Shown: positions 17,040 to 25,529 of the stretch, in pieces
Layout: each line of letters starts with the position of its first letter
How positions within the stretch are numbered: position 1 is the first letter of the stretch
Position numbers and translations under genes: made by a program
Assembly (NCBI GenBank): GCA_030690165.1
Contig: JAUYHF010000055.1
Coordinates: 67,493 to 131,492, forward strand
Length of the DNA: 64,000 bases
From: Deltaproteobacteria bacterium
GTDB taxonomy: Bacteria; Desulfobacterota; GWC2-55-46; UBA9637
Direction of reading: 5' to 3'
Notes under the pieces: generated by a model
Told to the model about the DNA's origin: nothing
Databases searched by the model: none
What the model saw: only the letters and a program-made list of their open reading frames with translations

Positions 17040-17414
17040 CTACTTCTGCAGATTTTTCTTTTTATAATCCTCTATAGCGGCATGGAGCGCATCTGCCGCA
17101 AGGTTTGAGCAGTGCTGCTTGACAGGCGGAAGGCCGCCAAGCGCCTCTGCCACAGTGGCGTTGGATATCTCCTCTGCCTCGCCCAGATGTTTCCCTTTAA
17201 CAAGCTCTGTAACCATTGAACTTGTCGCAATTGCCGCGCCGCATCCGAATGTCTTAAACTTAACATCTTTAATAACATCGCCTTCAACCTTTATGCTGAG
17301 TTTCATAATATCGCCGCAGGCAGGATTTCCAACAGTGCCTACGCCGTCTGCATTTTCTATCTCCCCTACATTCCTCGGATTGCTAAAATGGTCCATTACC
17401 TTTTCGCTGTACAT
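17040..17414 (-). CDS. iscU: Iron-sulfur cluster scaffold protein IscU
   Basis: Scaffold on which Fe-S clusters are assembled using sulfur from IscS. The three ligand cysteines are in NPACGD, GCGAAIATSSM and KQHCSNLAADAL; the IscU/NifU N-terminal signature NPRNVGEIENADGVG is at the start. 124 residues, standard. It lies downstream of iscS on the same strand and is followed by a strong terminator. Confidence 0.96.
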   Translation of the reverse strand: MYSEKVMDHFSNPRNVGEIENADGVGTVGNPACGDIMKLSIKVEGDVIKDVKFKTFGCGAAIATSSMVTELVKGKHLGEAEEISNATVAEALGGLPPVKQHCSNLAADALHAAIEDYKKKNLQK

Positions 17415-17434
17415 ATCTCAATCTCCTTTTCATT

Positions 17435-17490
17435 TTTTCAAGGCTAAAGCCTTGAGTTACACTTTGTAACTCAAACCTTTAGGTTTGAAG
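17435..17490. repeat. Three small hairpins in the iscS-iscU spacer
   Basis: Consecutive palindromes AAGGCTAAAGCCTT, GAGTTACACTTTGTAACTC and AAACCTTTAGGTTT fill this 55-nt spacer. They may stabilise or process the mRNA between iscS and iscU. No coding potential. Confidence 0.6.
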
Positions 17491-17493
17491 TCT

Positions 17494-18708
17494 TCAATGA
17501 CTGTGTGAACCGCTTTCAGTAAAGGTCATCTCTGTCCCCTTTCCGGTAATAGTGGAATAAAGCGGCGACATACTCCTCATCCTCTCTACCATTGCAGGCA
17601 GAGCCTCAATTACATAATCAATATCCTCCACAGTATTACCGCGGCCAAGGCTGAACCTGACGGAACTGTGTGATACCTCCAGCGGGACGCCCATAGCAAC
17701 CAGCACATGCGACGGCTCCAATGTGCCGGATGTGCACGCAGAGCCGGATGATGCCGCTATCCCCTTCATATCAAGATTTAGAAGCAGCGACTCTCCCTCG
17801 GCATATTCAAAACTCAAATTCACGGTATTTGGCGTTCTCTTAGTCGGATGACCGTTCAAACGCACATGGGGAATCTTCTCCATCAGACCTTTCTCAAGCC
17901 TGTCCCTCAAGGCTGCAATATGCTTTATCTCCTCCGGCATATCTCTTTGAGCAATCTCACATGCCTTTCCCAGCGCAACAATGCCCGCAACATTTTCCGT
18001 GCCGCCTCTCCTGTTCCTCTCCTGATGGCCGCCGTGGATAAGAGGCGTCAATCTCACCCCCCTTTTTACATACAATGCGCCGACCCCCTTTGGCGCATAG
18101 AGTTTGTGTCCTGAAACGGTCAAGAGATCAATATTCATCTTCTTTACATCTATAGGAACCTTTCCCGCGCCCTGAACTGCATCAGTGTGGAAAGAAATAT
18201 TATGCTCTTTAGCAAAAGAGCCTATCTCTTCAATAGGAAATATTACACCTGTTTCATTATTGGCAAACATAATCGTGATGAGTATAGTCTTTGGAGTTAT
18301 TGCCTTTTTAAGCTGGTCTAAATCCAGCATACCCTTGCTGTCAACATCGAGATATGTGACATCAAACCCGGTTTTTTGAAGGTATTTGCATGTGCTTAAA
18401 ACAGCAGGATGCTCTACCTTTGTGGTAATTATATGGTTCCCCTTGTCTCTCTTTGATTCTGCGACACCTTTTATTGCAAGGTTATTGCCCTCTGAGCCGC
18501 AGCTCGTAAAGATAATCTCGCTTGAATCGCAGTTCAGAAGTTTTGCTGTCTTTTCCCTTGCATCGTCAACTCCCCTTCTTGTATTCCTGCCTGCCCAGTG
18601 AATGCTTGAAGGGTTACCGAATTCATCCTTCAGATACGGAAGCATTGCATCCAGAACTTCGGGATGGATTGGCGTTGTCGCATTGTTATCCAGATAGATT
18701 TTCTTCAA
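17494..18708 (-). CDS. iscS: Cysteine desulfurase IscS/NifS
   Basis: PLP enzyme that releases sulfur from cysteine as a persulfide for Fe-S clusters and tRNA thiolation. It begins MKKIYLDNNATTPIHPEV, has the PLP lysine in TVSGHKLYAPKG and the catalytic cysteine loop SSGSACTSGTLEPSHVL. About 404 residues; the last ~20 are an unconserved tail rich in Ser/His. It lies between iscR and iscU, and mnmA further downstream can use its sulfur. Confidence 0.96.
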   Translation of the reverse strand: MKKIYLDNNATTPIHPEVLDAMLPYLKDEFGNPSSIHWAGRNTRRGVDDAREKTAKLLNCDSSEIIFTSCGSEGNNLAIKGVAESKRDKGNHIITTKVEHPAVLSTCKYLQKTGFDVTYLDVDSKGMLDLDQLKKAITPKTILITIMFANNETGVIFPIEEIGSFAKEHNISFHTDAVQGAGKVPIDVKKMNIDLLTVSGHKLYAPKGVGALYVKRGVRLTPLIHGGHQERNRRGGTENVAGIVALGKACEIAQRDMPEEIKHIAALRDRLEKGLMEKIPHVRLNGHPTKRTPNTVNLSFEYAEGESLLLNLDMKGIAASSGSACTSGTLEPSHVLVAMGVPLEVSHSSVRFSLGRGNTVEDIDYVIEALPAMVERMRSMSPLYSTITGKGTEMTFTESGSHSH

Positions 18709-18719
18709 AACAACCTCCT

Positions 18720-18790
18720 AATTAAATACAGGTTAAGGTTGAGGTTAAGAATTTCCTTAGCCTTAACCTTAACCTTAACCTTAACCTGTT
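18720..18790. repeat. (GGTTAA)n / (TTAACC)n inverted tract between iscR and iscS
   Basis: The plus strand reads CAGGTTAAGGTTGAGGTTAA, then CCTTAGCC followed by four CTTAACC-type units. The arms can fold into a long hairpin that overlaps the 3' end of iscR by about ten bases. Related to 13940-14010 and 34136-34228. Confidence 0.75.
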
Positions 18791-19233
18791 TTTCCTTGCC
18801 TACTGCCTACTCCTTCTGAAAACTGTAAGGCCTCGCGGCTTAAGTCTTCTATTGTAATAGAATCTAAAAATTCTTTTATCTTGTCGGCCAGCCCTTTCCA
18901 AACCCGCTGCGTAACACATCTATTTGTCCTCGCGCAGACGGCAGGGTCCGCGTCAAGGCATGCAACAGGATTTAAAGATTCCTCAACTACAGTTATTACC
19001 TCTCCCACCTTTATCTCGCTTGCAGACCGCGCAAGAACATAACCGCCGCCGGGTCCCCTGACGCTTTTTACAATATTACCCCTCCTGAGCTTGACAAAGA
19101 GCTGTTCAAGATAGGCCAGCGATATGTCTTCGCTGTCAGATATATCCTTTAGTGTTATTGGTCCGCCATTTGCATGACAGACCAAGCTGACCATTGCCCT
19201 CACAGCATATTGTCCTTTAGTAGATAACCTCAT
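18781..19233 (-). CDS. iscR: Rrf2-family regulator, IscR-like
   Basis: Winged-helix repressor that senses Fe-S status and heads the isc genes. It begins MRLSTKGQYAVRAMVSL, followed by the recognition helix region (LAYLEQLFVKLRRGNIV) and the RGPGGGYVLAR wing. Three cysteines stand where IscR binds [2Fe-2S] (CLDADPAVC-ARTNRC, spacing CX7CX5C rather than the CX5CX5C of E. coli). The following E. coli ligand histidine (CLTHALW) is Gln here (CVTQRVW). So an Fe-S cluster is likely, but its fourth ligand must differ. 150 residues. Confidence 0.88.
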   Translation of the reverse strand: MRLSTKGQYAVRAMVSLVCHANGGPITLKDISDSEDISLAYLEQLFVKLRRGNIVKSVRGPGGGYVLARSASEIKVGEVITVVEESLNPVACLDADPAVCARTNRCVTQRVWKGLADKIKEFLDSITIEDLSREALQFSEGVGSRQGKTG

Positions 19234-19244
19234 AATTTTAGCAA

Positions 19245-19273
19245 ATTCTAATATACCTTAATAATTTTGTCAA
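19245..19273 (-). promoter_or_regulatory. Sigma70-type promoter of the isc operon
   Basis: On the minus strand TTGACA (19268-19273) and TAGAAT (19245-19250) are separated by exactly 17 nt, about 12 nt upstream of the iscR start codon. The transcript would be nearly leaderless. IscR autoregulation would be expected to act on this A+T-rich region, but I do not see a convincing operator. Confidence 0.75.
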
Positions 19274-19281
19274 GTATTTTG

Positions 19282-19779
19282 TTAGTCGATGATTTCATCC
19301 CGAAAAAGACCGAAAAACAGATTCAATGCAAGCAAAAGCATACCCAGTAATAATCCGCCAACGCCCATATACGTTAGCGCCTCGGTTATAAAATGATGAT
19401 GCGCTGCCTCCCTGCCGATGTAGGGCGCAAGGAAGAACATATTGAACCACGCAAGCGGATAAAGTCCACTTAGTCCAATCAGGAAAGACGAAACCGCTTT
19501 TAAGCGTTGCCTCATATCAGTGAACATCAGCAAGATAATTAGTCCGAGGGAAAATGCCGCTATACCCGTGGCGTGAAAATGAGCCCGTTGCGCATAGCGC
19601 CATATCTTATTTTTACCTTGTACATCGTGAACCTCAGGATGAGCCTTGACCTGCTCTGTGATAAAGGCCTTATAAGCATCTTCCTTTACACCGAACGAGA
19701 CGCCCATACCCACTCCAAAGAGCATACCCAGAAGAACCATAGCCAAACCAATCTTTACTGTCCTTAACTTTTCTGCCAT
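19282..19779 (-). CDS. Four-helix membrane protein of unknown function
   Basis: 165 residues with four hydrophobic segments (roughly 8-28, 70-90, 97-117 and 137-157). Histidines cluster near the membrane surface (AQRAHFHATG after helix 1, REAAHHHFITEAL before helix 4), which would suit metal or haem binding, though there is no CxxCH motif. A good GGAGG ribosome site precedes the ATG at 19779. It stands alone upstream of iscR on the same strand. I do not recognise the family. Confidence 0.7.
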   Translation of the reverse strand: MAEKLRTVKIGLAMVLLGMLFGVGMGVSFGVKEDAYKAFITEQVKAHPEVHDVQGKNKIWRYAQRAHFHATGIAAFSLGLIILLMFTDMRQRLKAVSSFLIGLSGLYPLAWFNMFFLAPYIGREAAHHHFITEALTYMGVGGLLLGMLLLALNLFFGLFRDEIID

Positions 19780-19850
19780 ATCATGACCTCCGTATAATAT
19801 TCTCTATGCATCTAATCATAGCTTATACAAACAACCCGTAAAAACTTTAC

Positions 19851-20078
19851 TTACACATTCTCGCTTTCCTTTTTTTCTTTTGCTGCCTCGGGCGCAAGGT
19901 CGCTGGTATCTTTTTCAGACGCTTCTATCAAGGTCATTGGTCTTTCTGATTCATCGCCATTTCCAGCCTCATCGAAGCATTGCACATACCCGCACTTTGG
20001 GCACTTTATCTCAACAAAACATACCTCGCCCTTCATAAGAAGTCTCCTGCATTTTTTGCATCGTATATTCTTCTGCAT
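19851..20078 (-). CDS. Small Com-like zinc-finger protein
   Basis: The core IRCKKCRRLLMKGEVC and IKCPKCGYVQ (two CxxC pairs about 20 residues apart) resembles the zinc-binding translational activator Com of phage Mu. The rest is an acidic unstructured tail. A longer frame to 20204 exists, but its first 42 residues look non-coding, so I prefer the ATG at 20078 even though its ribosome site is weak. Stand-alone Com-like proteins are common outside phages, and there are no other phage genes here. About 75 residues. Confidence 0.6.
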   Translation of the reverse strand: MQKNIRCKKCRRLLMKGEVCFVEIKCPKCGYVQCFDEAGNGDESERPMTLIEASEKDTSDLAPEAAKEKKESENV

Positions 20079-20325
20079 TCGGGAATTCGACTTAAAGTGA
20101 GGATTATATATGGTCTTTGGCTCTTTAAACACTTTTTTGTTCAAATATATCCCTCCGTAGTTCCTTCCGTAACGGGTCTTTTTGATTATGATAATCGTTT
20201 TCATAATACCATTTTTTTATTTTCTGTCAAGATTTTTTTTGATTTATTTATTAAGGAACCTCTTCCGGTTAGTTATTTCTGCACACTGTGGCGAAACTTA
20301 TAGGCGTCGAATTAAGCCGGCGACA

Positions 20326-22164
20326 TTATTGTTTTTCATCCATCTTTTCCTTGAAATAAGGAACCAGTGTTTTATCACCCTCCTTACGGTACGGATGATT
20401 TGAAAGCTCTTCAATCCGTTCCCGGCTTATCTCCTGCCCCTCCGCAGGAGTCATGATTATATGCGGGGTAACGAGCAATATGAGCTCGCTCTTTATTTTT
20501 ACATCCACGTCACGGCGAAAGAGCATGCCAAGCAGAGGAATGTCTCCCAAAAGCGGCACCTTTGTTGTTTCTTTGTTGATCGTGTTGCGGATCAAGCCGC
20601 CTATTGCCACGGTCAGATTATCTTTAACAACCACGGTCGCTGTCAGATTGGCAGTATTGACCGTATCAATGGGAAATTCTTGAACCGTCCCTCCTACGGA
20701 CACGATAGGGATACTCGCACTGGCGCTCAATACAGACGACGAGTCCTGTTGAATTAATATGGTTACCGTTCTATCGGCATTTATCTTAGGTTTGATAATA
20801 AGCGTATTACCGATGCCCCGAACCTCGGTAATCGGCTCCACAAGGGAGGTTGTCGGACCGGTAGCAGATGTGACAATTTTAGTATTAACACCGGTAATCA
20901 ATACCCTCTCCTCTCCAACAAAGACTCTTGAAGGCTGATCATTAGATGCCAGTATCAGAGGGGTAGACAACATGGTAATGCGATTGTCGCGTTGAAAAAG
21001 TTGAATCCTTGCCCGTATCTTGTCGTTCAGGAACTGATATACAAGGGTGCCCCCTTCGAGGGGGAAATTACCCAACCCAAGAACATTCTTGGCGCCTATG
21101 GAAGCTTGGAGACTCATGGGATTGGGCGGCTGGGTTGTTGCCGGTCCAGTGGATCGCTGCCCTTCCTGGAAATCAAGGTCAAAAATAGAACGGTACGTAT
21201 CATCGAGTGTAAGCTCAAGTATCTTCATCTCCAGAAGAACCTGGGGAGTCGGCCTATCTATCTCCAGAATAATCTTTTCAATATCCTTCATAGCCGCAGT
21301 ATCGCTGGTGCGCACAATCATGAGATTGTGCCGGCGATTCACGGTGATATAGATGGGCGGTTCCTGTTTATAAACCCCTTTGGTAGCATCCAAAGAAACG
21401 CCATGCTGATCCTTATCCTTCTTGCGGCGCTCAAGCTCAGCGATCTGATCCGAGGTCAATGACTCACCCAGCATCTTTTTTTCAATAGTCTGGCCGCCGC
21501 CCCCTGTTTGCAACATACCTCCGCCTTGCAACATATTTCCGCCTTGCAACATATCTCCGCCTTGCAACATATCTCCGCTTGATACCTGACGGGAGAATTG
21601 TCCGGCGCTGGCGCCAAACCCTAAAGTAAATGCCGACGTATCTTCAGTGGTACCCAGTGAAAGTATTACCCTCTCACCGTAGAGATCCCGCACTGCCGTG
21701 CTTGCGCCTATGACATTTGGGTGCAACAGTGTAAAGACCCGTGTAACATCCTCTTTGAAAACAACAAGGTCTTTCTGATACTCTTCGGTGGTCATGATGC
21801 GGAATGTATCGCTTTCTTTATCGCGGCGATACCATAAGCCGCTGATCTTGCAGATGGTATCTATTATGTCGCGAACCGTAACCTGCTGTATATAGAGGGT
21901 GACCTCTTTCTGCCCGGCAGCCTCTGTTGCAACTATGTTGACGTTGAACCCCTCAGAAATAAGACGGGCGGCATCCACAATCTTTGCCTTCTTGAGATCA
22001 AACTGTTTAACCTTCAATTCCGCTTCCGTTACTGCTACGGCTTCATCCTGCGCCGAACCACCTTTGGCCATCAAGACTAAGAAACACAAGATAAGAAAGA
22101 AAAGCAAAAACCGCCCCGCCCCCCTTTGACGGTTGCTCTCTTTGTTGTTGAAGAAACGCATCAT
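20326..22164 (-). CDS. Secretin of the pseudopilus/type IV pilus-like system (PilQ/MshL/GspD type)
   Basis: Forms the outer-membrane pore through which the pilus or substrate passes. A signal peptide is at residues ~18-38, then an N0/STN-type domain (LKVKQFDLKKAKIVDAARLI), an N1-like domain, a Gly-rich linker and the secretin barrel (MLSTPLILASNDQPSRVFVG, ...VPLLGDIPLLGMLFR). The linker holds a perfect hexapeptide tandem repeat (GGDMLQ type, four copies) encoded by 18-bp repeats at 21507-21578. 612 residues. It overlaps the upstream PilP-like gene by 4 nt and is the last gene of the operon. Confidence 0.93.
   Translation of the reverse strand: MMRFFNNKESNRQRGAGRFLLFFLILCFLVLMAKGGSAQDEAVAVTEAELKVKQFDLKKAKIVDAARLISEGFNVNIVATEAAGQKEVTLYIQQVTVRDIIDTICKISGLWYRRDKESDTFRIMTTEEYQKDLVVFKEDVTRVFTLLHPNVIGASTAVRDLYGERVILSLGTTEDTSAFTLGFGASAGQFSRQVSSGDMLQGGDMLQGGNMLQGGGMLQTGGGGQTIEKKMLGESLTSDQIAELERRKKDKDQHGVSLDATKGVYKQEPPIYITVNRRHNLMIVRTSDTAAMKDIEKIILEIDRPTPQVLLEMKILELTLDDTYRSIFDLDFQEGQRSTGPATTQPPNPMSLQASIGAKNVLGLGNFPLEGGTLVYQFLNDKIRARIQLFQRDNRITMLSTPLILASNDQPSRVFVGEERVLITGVNTKIVTSATGPTTSLVEPITEVRGIGNTLIIKPKINADRTVTILIQQDSSSVLSASASIPIVSVGGTVQEFPIDTVNTANLTATVVVKDNLTVAIGGLIRNTINKETTKVPLLGDIPLLGMLFRRDVDVKIKSELILLVTPHIIMTPAEGQEISRERIEELSNHPYRKEGDKTLVPYFKEKMDEKQ
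21507..21578. repeat. Four tandem 18-bp repeats inside the secretin gene
   Basis: Four copies of CTTGCAACATATCTCCGC (plus strand) with a few substitutions, in phase with the reading frame. They encode GGDMLQ/GGNMLQ/GGGMLQ units in the linker before the secretin core. Copy number could vary by slippage without breaking the frame. Confidence 0.9.
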
Positions 22165-22610
22165 CGCACCACCATGACTCGTCCTAATGTCCCGACATCC
22201 ACTATTACACTATTGTTGACAATATCTTTTATTCTGAGAACTATATTTTGCCTCGGATATTGAAGACTGATGGTGTCCTCTCTATGGACGATATATATGC
22301 CGAATCCCTGTATATCCAGAAGGGCTACCGGCGATCTATCCACTCCTTCTATAAGACCTTTCAATTGCATAAGTGGTATCTCCCCTTTCTGCTGCACTGA
22401 CTGCTTTATCTGTTCGGTAGTGACAAATGGATCCATAGGCTTAACTTGAAGAGGGCTTGCCGGAATAGACTGAGCTTGCTTTTCCTTTGATTCATAAGAA
22501 ACCTTTTTTTTATCATCTGCAAACCCAACGGTATGCAAGAATAATAAAATTATCACGAATAGGGCGATCTCATGTTTATTGCCGTATTTCATCATGGCGT
22601 TACTTCTCAT
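22161..22610 (-). CDS. PilP/GspC-like periplasmic pilot or alignment protein
   Basis: 149 residues with an N-terminal signal or anchor segment (ALFVIILLFLHTVGFA), a short charged linker and a small beta domain (LMQLKGLIEGVDRSPVALLD to GRVMVVR). This is the size and layout of PilP or the HR domain of GspC, which connects the inner-membrane platform to the secretin. Identity is inferred from layout and position immediately before the secretin gene (4-nt overlap), not from strong motifs. Confidence 0.72.
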   Translation of the reverse strand: MRSNAMMKYGNKHEIALFVIILLFLHTVGFADDKKKVSYESKEKQAQSIPASPLQVKPMDPFVTTEQIKQSVQQKGEIPLMQLKGLIEGVDRSPVALLDIQGFGIYIVHREDTISLQYPRQNIVLRIKDIVNNSVIVDVGTLGRVMVVR

Positions 22611-22645
22611 TTTGTTTCTCCTTTTCTATCACCGCTTTTAAAATG

Positions 22646-23890
22646 TTATTTATTGCCCGTTGCCAGGCGAAAGATGGCCTGGAAAAAGGCAAAGTAGACA
22701 AACCCTACGATCCCTCCTATAACGATTATCATAACGGGCTCTACCATGGCGCTCATCCGTTTTATCCTCTCTTCAAGCTCCTGGTCATAAAAATTACTCA
22801 ACTCATCGAGAACGTGCACCAGGGCTCCGGTACGTTCACCTACAGCCACGACCTGCGACACAAGGGTCGGAATTGCAGGATGGCGCAATGCCCCGGACAG
22901 GTCCTTTCCCGAAAGTATATGGTCTGCGGCATCTTTCAGGCAGCTCGCAATTGCCCTGTTTCCCAGAATTCCCGGTATCGTCCTCAGAGATTCGAGCAGC
23001 GTCACCCCACTGTGGAGAAGCATGGAAAGGGTTCTGCACAGCATGGCCATTGCCCCCACAGTCAAGAGATTGCCCACTACAGGTAGCATTAAAAGTCCTC
23101 TATCCATCTTCTGTCGTCCTGTTTCGGATACGTAGAGAACAACAATGCCGGCCGTGAGGAGCGCCGCTCCCAACAGGATGAAAATGGCGTAGGTCGTGGC
23201 AAATCCCGAGATATTCATCAAGAGCTGGGTTGACCAGGGGAGCGACACATTTCTATGCGCAAAGAACTTGGCAAACTTCGGAATTACCATCCACACGAGG
23301 AATATCACCACTGCAAAGGATGTCACAACAACAATAGCGGGATAGAGCAGGGAGGTTAAAAGCTTGCTCTTCAGCTCCATGTTCCGCTGGATATGTAAGG
23401 CTATCCTGTCAAGAATCATATCAAGTTCGCCGCTCACCTCCGCATTTTCAACCAATTTGACGGCAATGGTCGGAAAGAGTCTTCCCTCTCCTGACAACGC
23501 CTGAGAGAAGCTCTTGCCTGACCGAACTGCGTCGCCCATCCGAACTATTGCCGCCGCGAATCTCGGTTTTGTTCCTTGCTGCCCCTGGCTCACTGCCAGC
23601 GCCTGCAAAAGGGTCAATCCCGAGCGAAGCATCAAGGCGGTCTGTTGTAAAAAAAAGATAATATCCCGCTTTTTGACGCGTCTTAATCCCTTCAGCGCCT
23701 GCGTGAGAGAAAGAGAACGCATTCCTTCCTCAGCGGGGACCGCGGTCTCAGATGACGCGGCGCATAATTGCGCCACAAAAAGCCCCTGCCGTCGCAGAAT
23801 ATCGGCCGCTGCTCTGGTATCCGCCGCCTCGATGGTCCCGCTGTTTTCTTCGCCGCGCTCATCAACTGCGCTATATTGAAATCTCGCCAC
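22646..23890 (-). CDS. Inner-membrane platform protein, GspF/PilC/MshG family
   Basis: Polytopic platform protein around which the pseudopilus is assembled. It has two homologous GspF domains, each with LxxGLTLLQALAV- or LHSGVTLLESLRT-type signatures, and three membrane segments (about residues 170-190, 215-240 and 385-405). The start is a GTG at 23890 with AGAGGTG upstream, just after the stop of the ATPase gene. 414 residues, family length. Confidence 0.95.
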   Translation of the reverse strand: MARFQYSAVDERGEENSGTIEAADTRAAADILRRQGLFVAQLCAASSETAVPAEEGMRSLSLTQALKGLRRVKKRDIIFFLQQTALMLRSGLTLLQALAVSQGQQGTKPRFAAAIVRMGDAVRSGKSFSQALSGEGRLFPTIAVKLVENAEVSGELDMILDRIALHIQRNMELKSKLLTSLLYPAIVVVTSFAVVIFLVWMVIPKFAKFFAHRNVSLPWSTQLLMNISGFATTYAIFILLGAALLTAGIVVLYVSETGRQKMDRGLLMLPVVGNLLTVGAMAMLCRTLSMLLHSGVTLLESLRTIPGILGNRAIASCLKDAADHILSGKDLSGALRHPAIPTLVSQVVAVGERTGALVHVLDELSNFYDQELEERIKRMSAMVEPVMIIVIGGIVGFVYFAFFQAIFRLATGNK

Positions 23891-23892
23891 AG

Positions 23893-25527
23893 TTACACCT
23901 CTTGAATTACCGCTGTCATCACTTCGTCCAAGGTTACAAGCCCTGCGCGCGCTTTATCGCACCCATCTGAAAGGAGAGTGGTAAACCCCTTACATGCCGA
24001 CCTGATCTCCGCCTCGGTTGTTCCCGATGAGATAAGCCTTGCCAGCGGTTGATCTATCCACAGGGTTTCAAAAAGCGCGATTCTTCCCCGGTAGCCTGTT
24101 CCAAGGCAGTACGCGCAACCTACCGGCTCATAGAGATTAATTCCCTCATCCCCTCCTACCCCAAGAAGCGCCGCCTCTTCAGGGGTTATAGTTCTGGGTT
24201 TCTTGCACAAGGAACAGAGGCGGCGCACAAGCCGCTGGGCGATCGCCGCGGCAAGCGTAGAACCTATCAGAAACGGTTCGCATCCGATATCCGTCAGCCG
24301 CGTAACTGCCGCGCAGGCTGAATTTGTATGGAGCGTTGAGAAGACCAGATGACCGGTCATAGCAGCCTTCATGGCTATATCAGCGGTTTCCGCGTCGCGT
24401 ATTTCTCCGACCATAAGCACGTCAGGATCATGACGCAGCAGGGCGCGAAGCGCCTTGGCAAAATTCATTTTTTCGCCGCCGCTTATTTGAACCTGGGAAA
24501 TTCCAGTAATGCTATACTCAATCGGGTCCTCAACGGTCATGATATTTATATGCGGGCGATTGATCTCGCAAAGTGCGGCGTAGAGTGTGGTGCTTTTACC
24601 GCTGCCAGTGGGCCCGGTCAAGAGAATCATACCGTAAGGCCTTTGTATCACTTTGCGAAATTGCTCCAGATTCTGATGAGACATACCCAGGGACTCAAGC
24701 GTCAGATCCTGCGTCTCGGTCCCTAATAACCGAAGCGTTGCCCGCTCGCCCCAACGGGTAGAGATTGTTGCCACACGGATATCTATCTTCTTGGATGCGG
24801 TCAACGGCAGTTGATAGCTAAATCCGCCGTCCTGCGGAGCACGCTGTTCCGCAATATCGAGCCCTGCCAACACCTTGATTCGGGAGAGAAGACTTGCGCC
24901 CGATTCCGTTCCCAGATTCGCCAGGCAGCACTGCAGCCTTCCGTCAATCCTCAGCCTGACGACCAACCCCTGCTCCGCCGGCTCAAGGTGGATGTCTGAT
25001 GCCCGGCAAAGAAACGCCTCTTTCATGATCCGGTCAAACAGCTCGACAGCGTCTATGGAGGCACGCGCAGGTTCAATATGAGCGGCCGTATGTTTATCCC
25101 TAAAGGCGCTGTCAATGGCTGTCTTCAGCGTGTCCGGATCGCTCACGGCAAGCTTTGCAGGGATACCTACTATGCGTTGAACCGCGTCCAGGGATTGCCG
25201 GTCATCGGGATCTGCGGTAACAATAAGAATCTCCCCATTCTCCTGAAGTAGGGGAAAGATAAGACGACGTCGCGCAAGACTTTCCGGTAATCTTCGCACA
25301 AGCTCCGTAGGGGGATCGATAATTGCAAAATCAATATAACGAAGCCCTCTTTGTGCGGCAAGGGCGCGATAGAACGCAGAAACAGGAAACCGTCCGTAGC
25401 TTGCGATCACTTCAAGCAGGTCGCTGCGTTCCCTTCTTGCCTTGACACGGAGTTCTGGTACGATTGCAGCCTCAATGAGTCCGCTCTCCGCAGCGGCATT
25501 AATAAGATGTTCAACAGCAACAGGCAT
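23893..25527 (-). CDS. Assembly ATPase, GspE/PilB/MshE type
   Basis: Drives pilin polymerisation in this system. Walker A GPTGSGKSTT, Asp box (EDPIEYSITGISQVQI), Walker B region (DVLMVGEIRDAETADI), His box (LVFSTLHTNS) and a tetracysteine zinc site (CSLC...CAYC) are all present. The N-terminal domain is degenerate and does not carry the clear paired c-di-GMP motifs seen in the PilB-like protein at 7.7-9.6 kb. The ATG at 25527 (MPVAVEHLI), 2 nt after the PilT stop with AGGTGATT upstream, is chosen over longer forms that overlap pilT. About 544 residues. Confidence 0.94.
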   Translation of the reverse strand: MPVAVEHLINAAAESGLIEAAIVPELRVKARRERSDLLEVIASYGRFPVSAFYRALAAQRGLRYIDFAIIDPPTELVRRLPESLARRRLIFPLLQENGEILIVTADPDDRQSLDAVQRIVGIPAKLAVSDPDTLKTAIDSAFRDKHTAAHIEPARASIDAVELFDRIMKEAFLCRASDIHLEPAEQGLVVRLRIDGRLQCCLANLGTESGASLLSRIKVLAGLDIAEQRAPQDGGFSYQLPLTASKKIDIRVATISTRWGERATLRLLGTETQDLTLESLGMSHQNLEQFRKVIQRPYGMILLTGPTGSGKSTTLYAALCEINRPHINIMTVEDPIEYSITGISQVQISGGEKMNFAKALRALLRHDPDVLMVGEIRDAETADIAMKAAMTGHLVFSTLHTNSACAAVTRLTDIGCEPFLIGSTLAAAIAQRLVRRLCSLCKKPRTITPEEAALLGVGGDEGINLYEPVGCAYCLGTGYRGRIALFETLWIDQPLARLISSGTTEAEIRSACKGFTTLLSDGCDKARAGLVTLDEVMTAVIQEV

Positions 25528-25529
25528 AA

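Noticed and set aside
19851-20078. Com-like protein as evidence of a Mu-like prophage.
   Set aside because: No mom, transposase, tail or other phage gene is nearby, and stand-alone Com-like proteins occur widely.
22487-23086. Long plus-strand open frame of 199 codons across the GspF-type gene.
   Set aside because: It lies fully antisense to well-identified pilus genes and has no recognisable domain; long shadows are expected in the more G+C-rich pilus operon.
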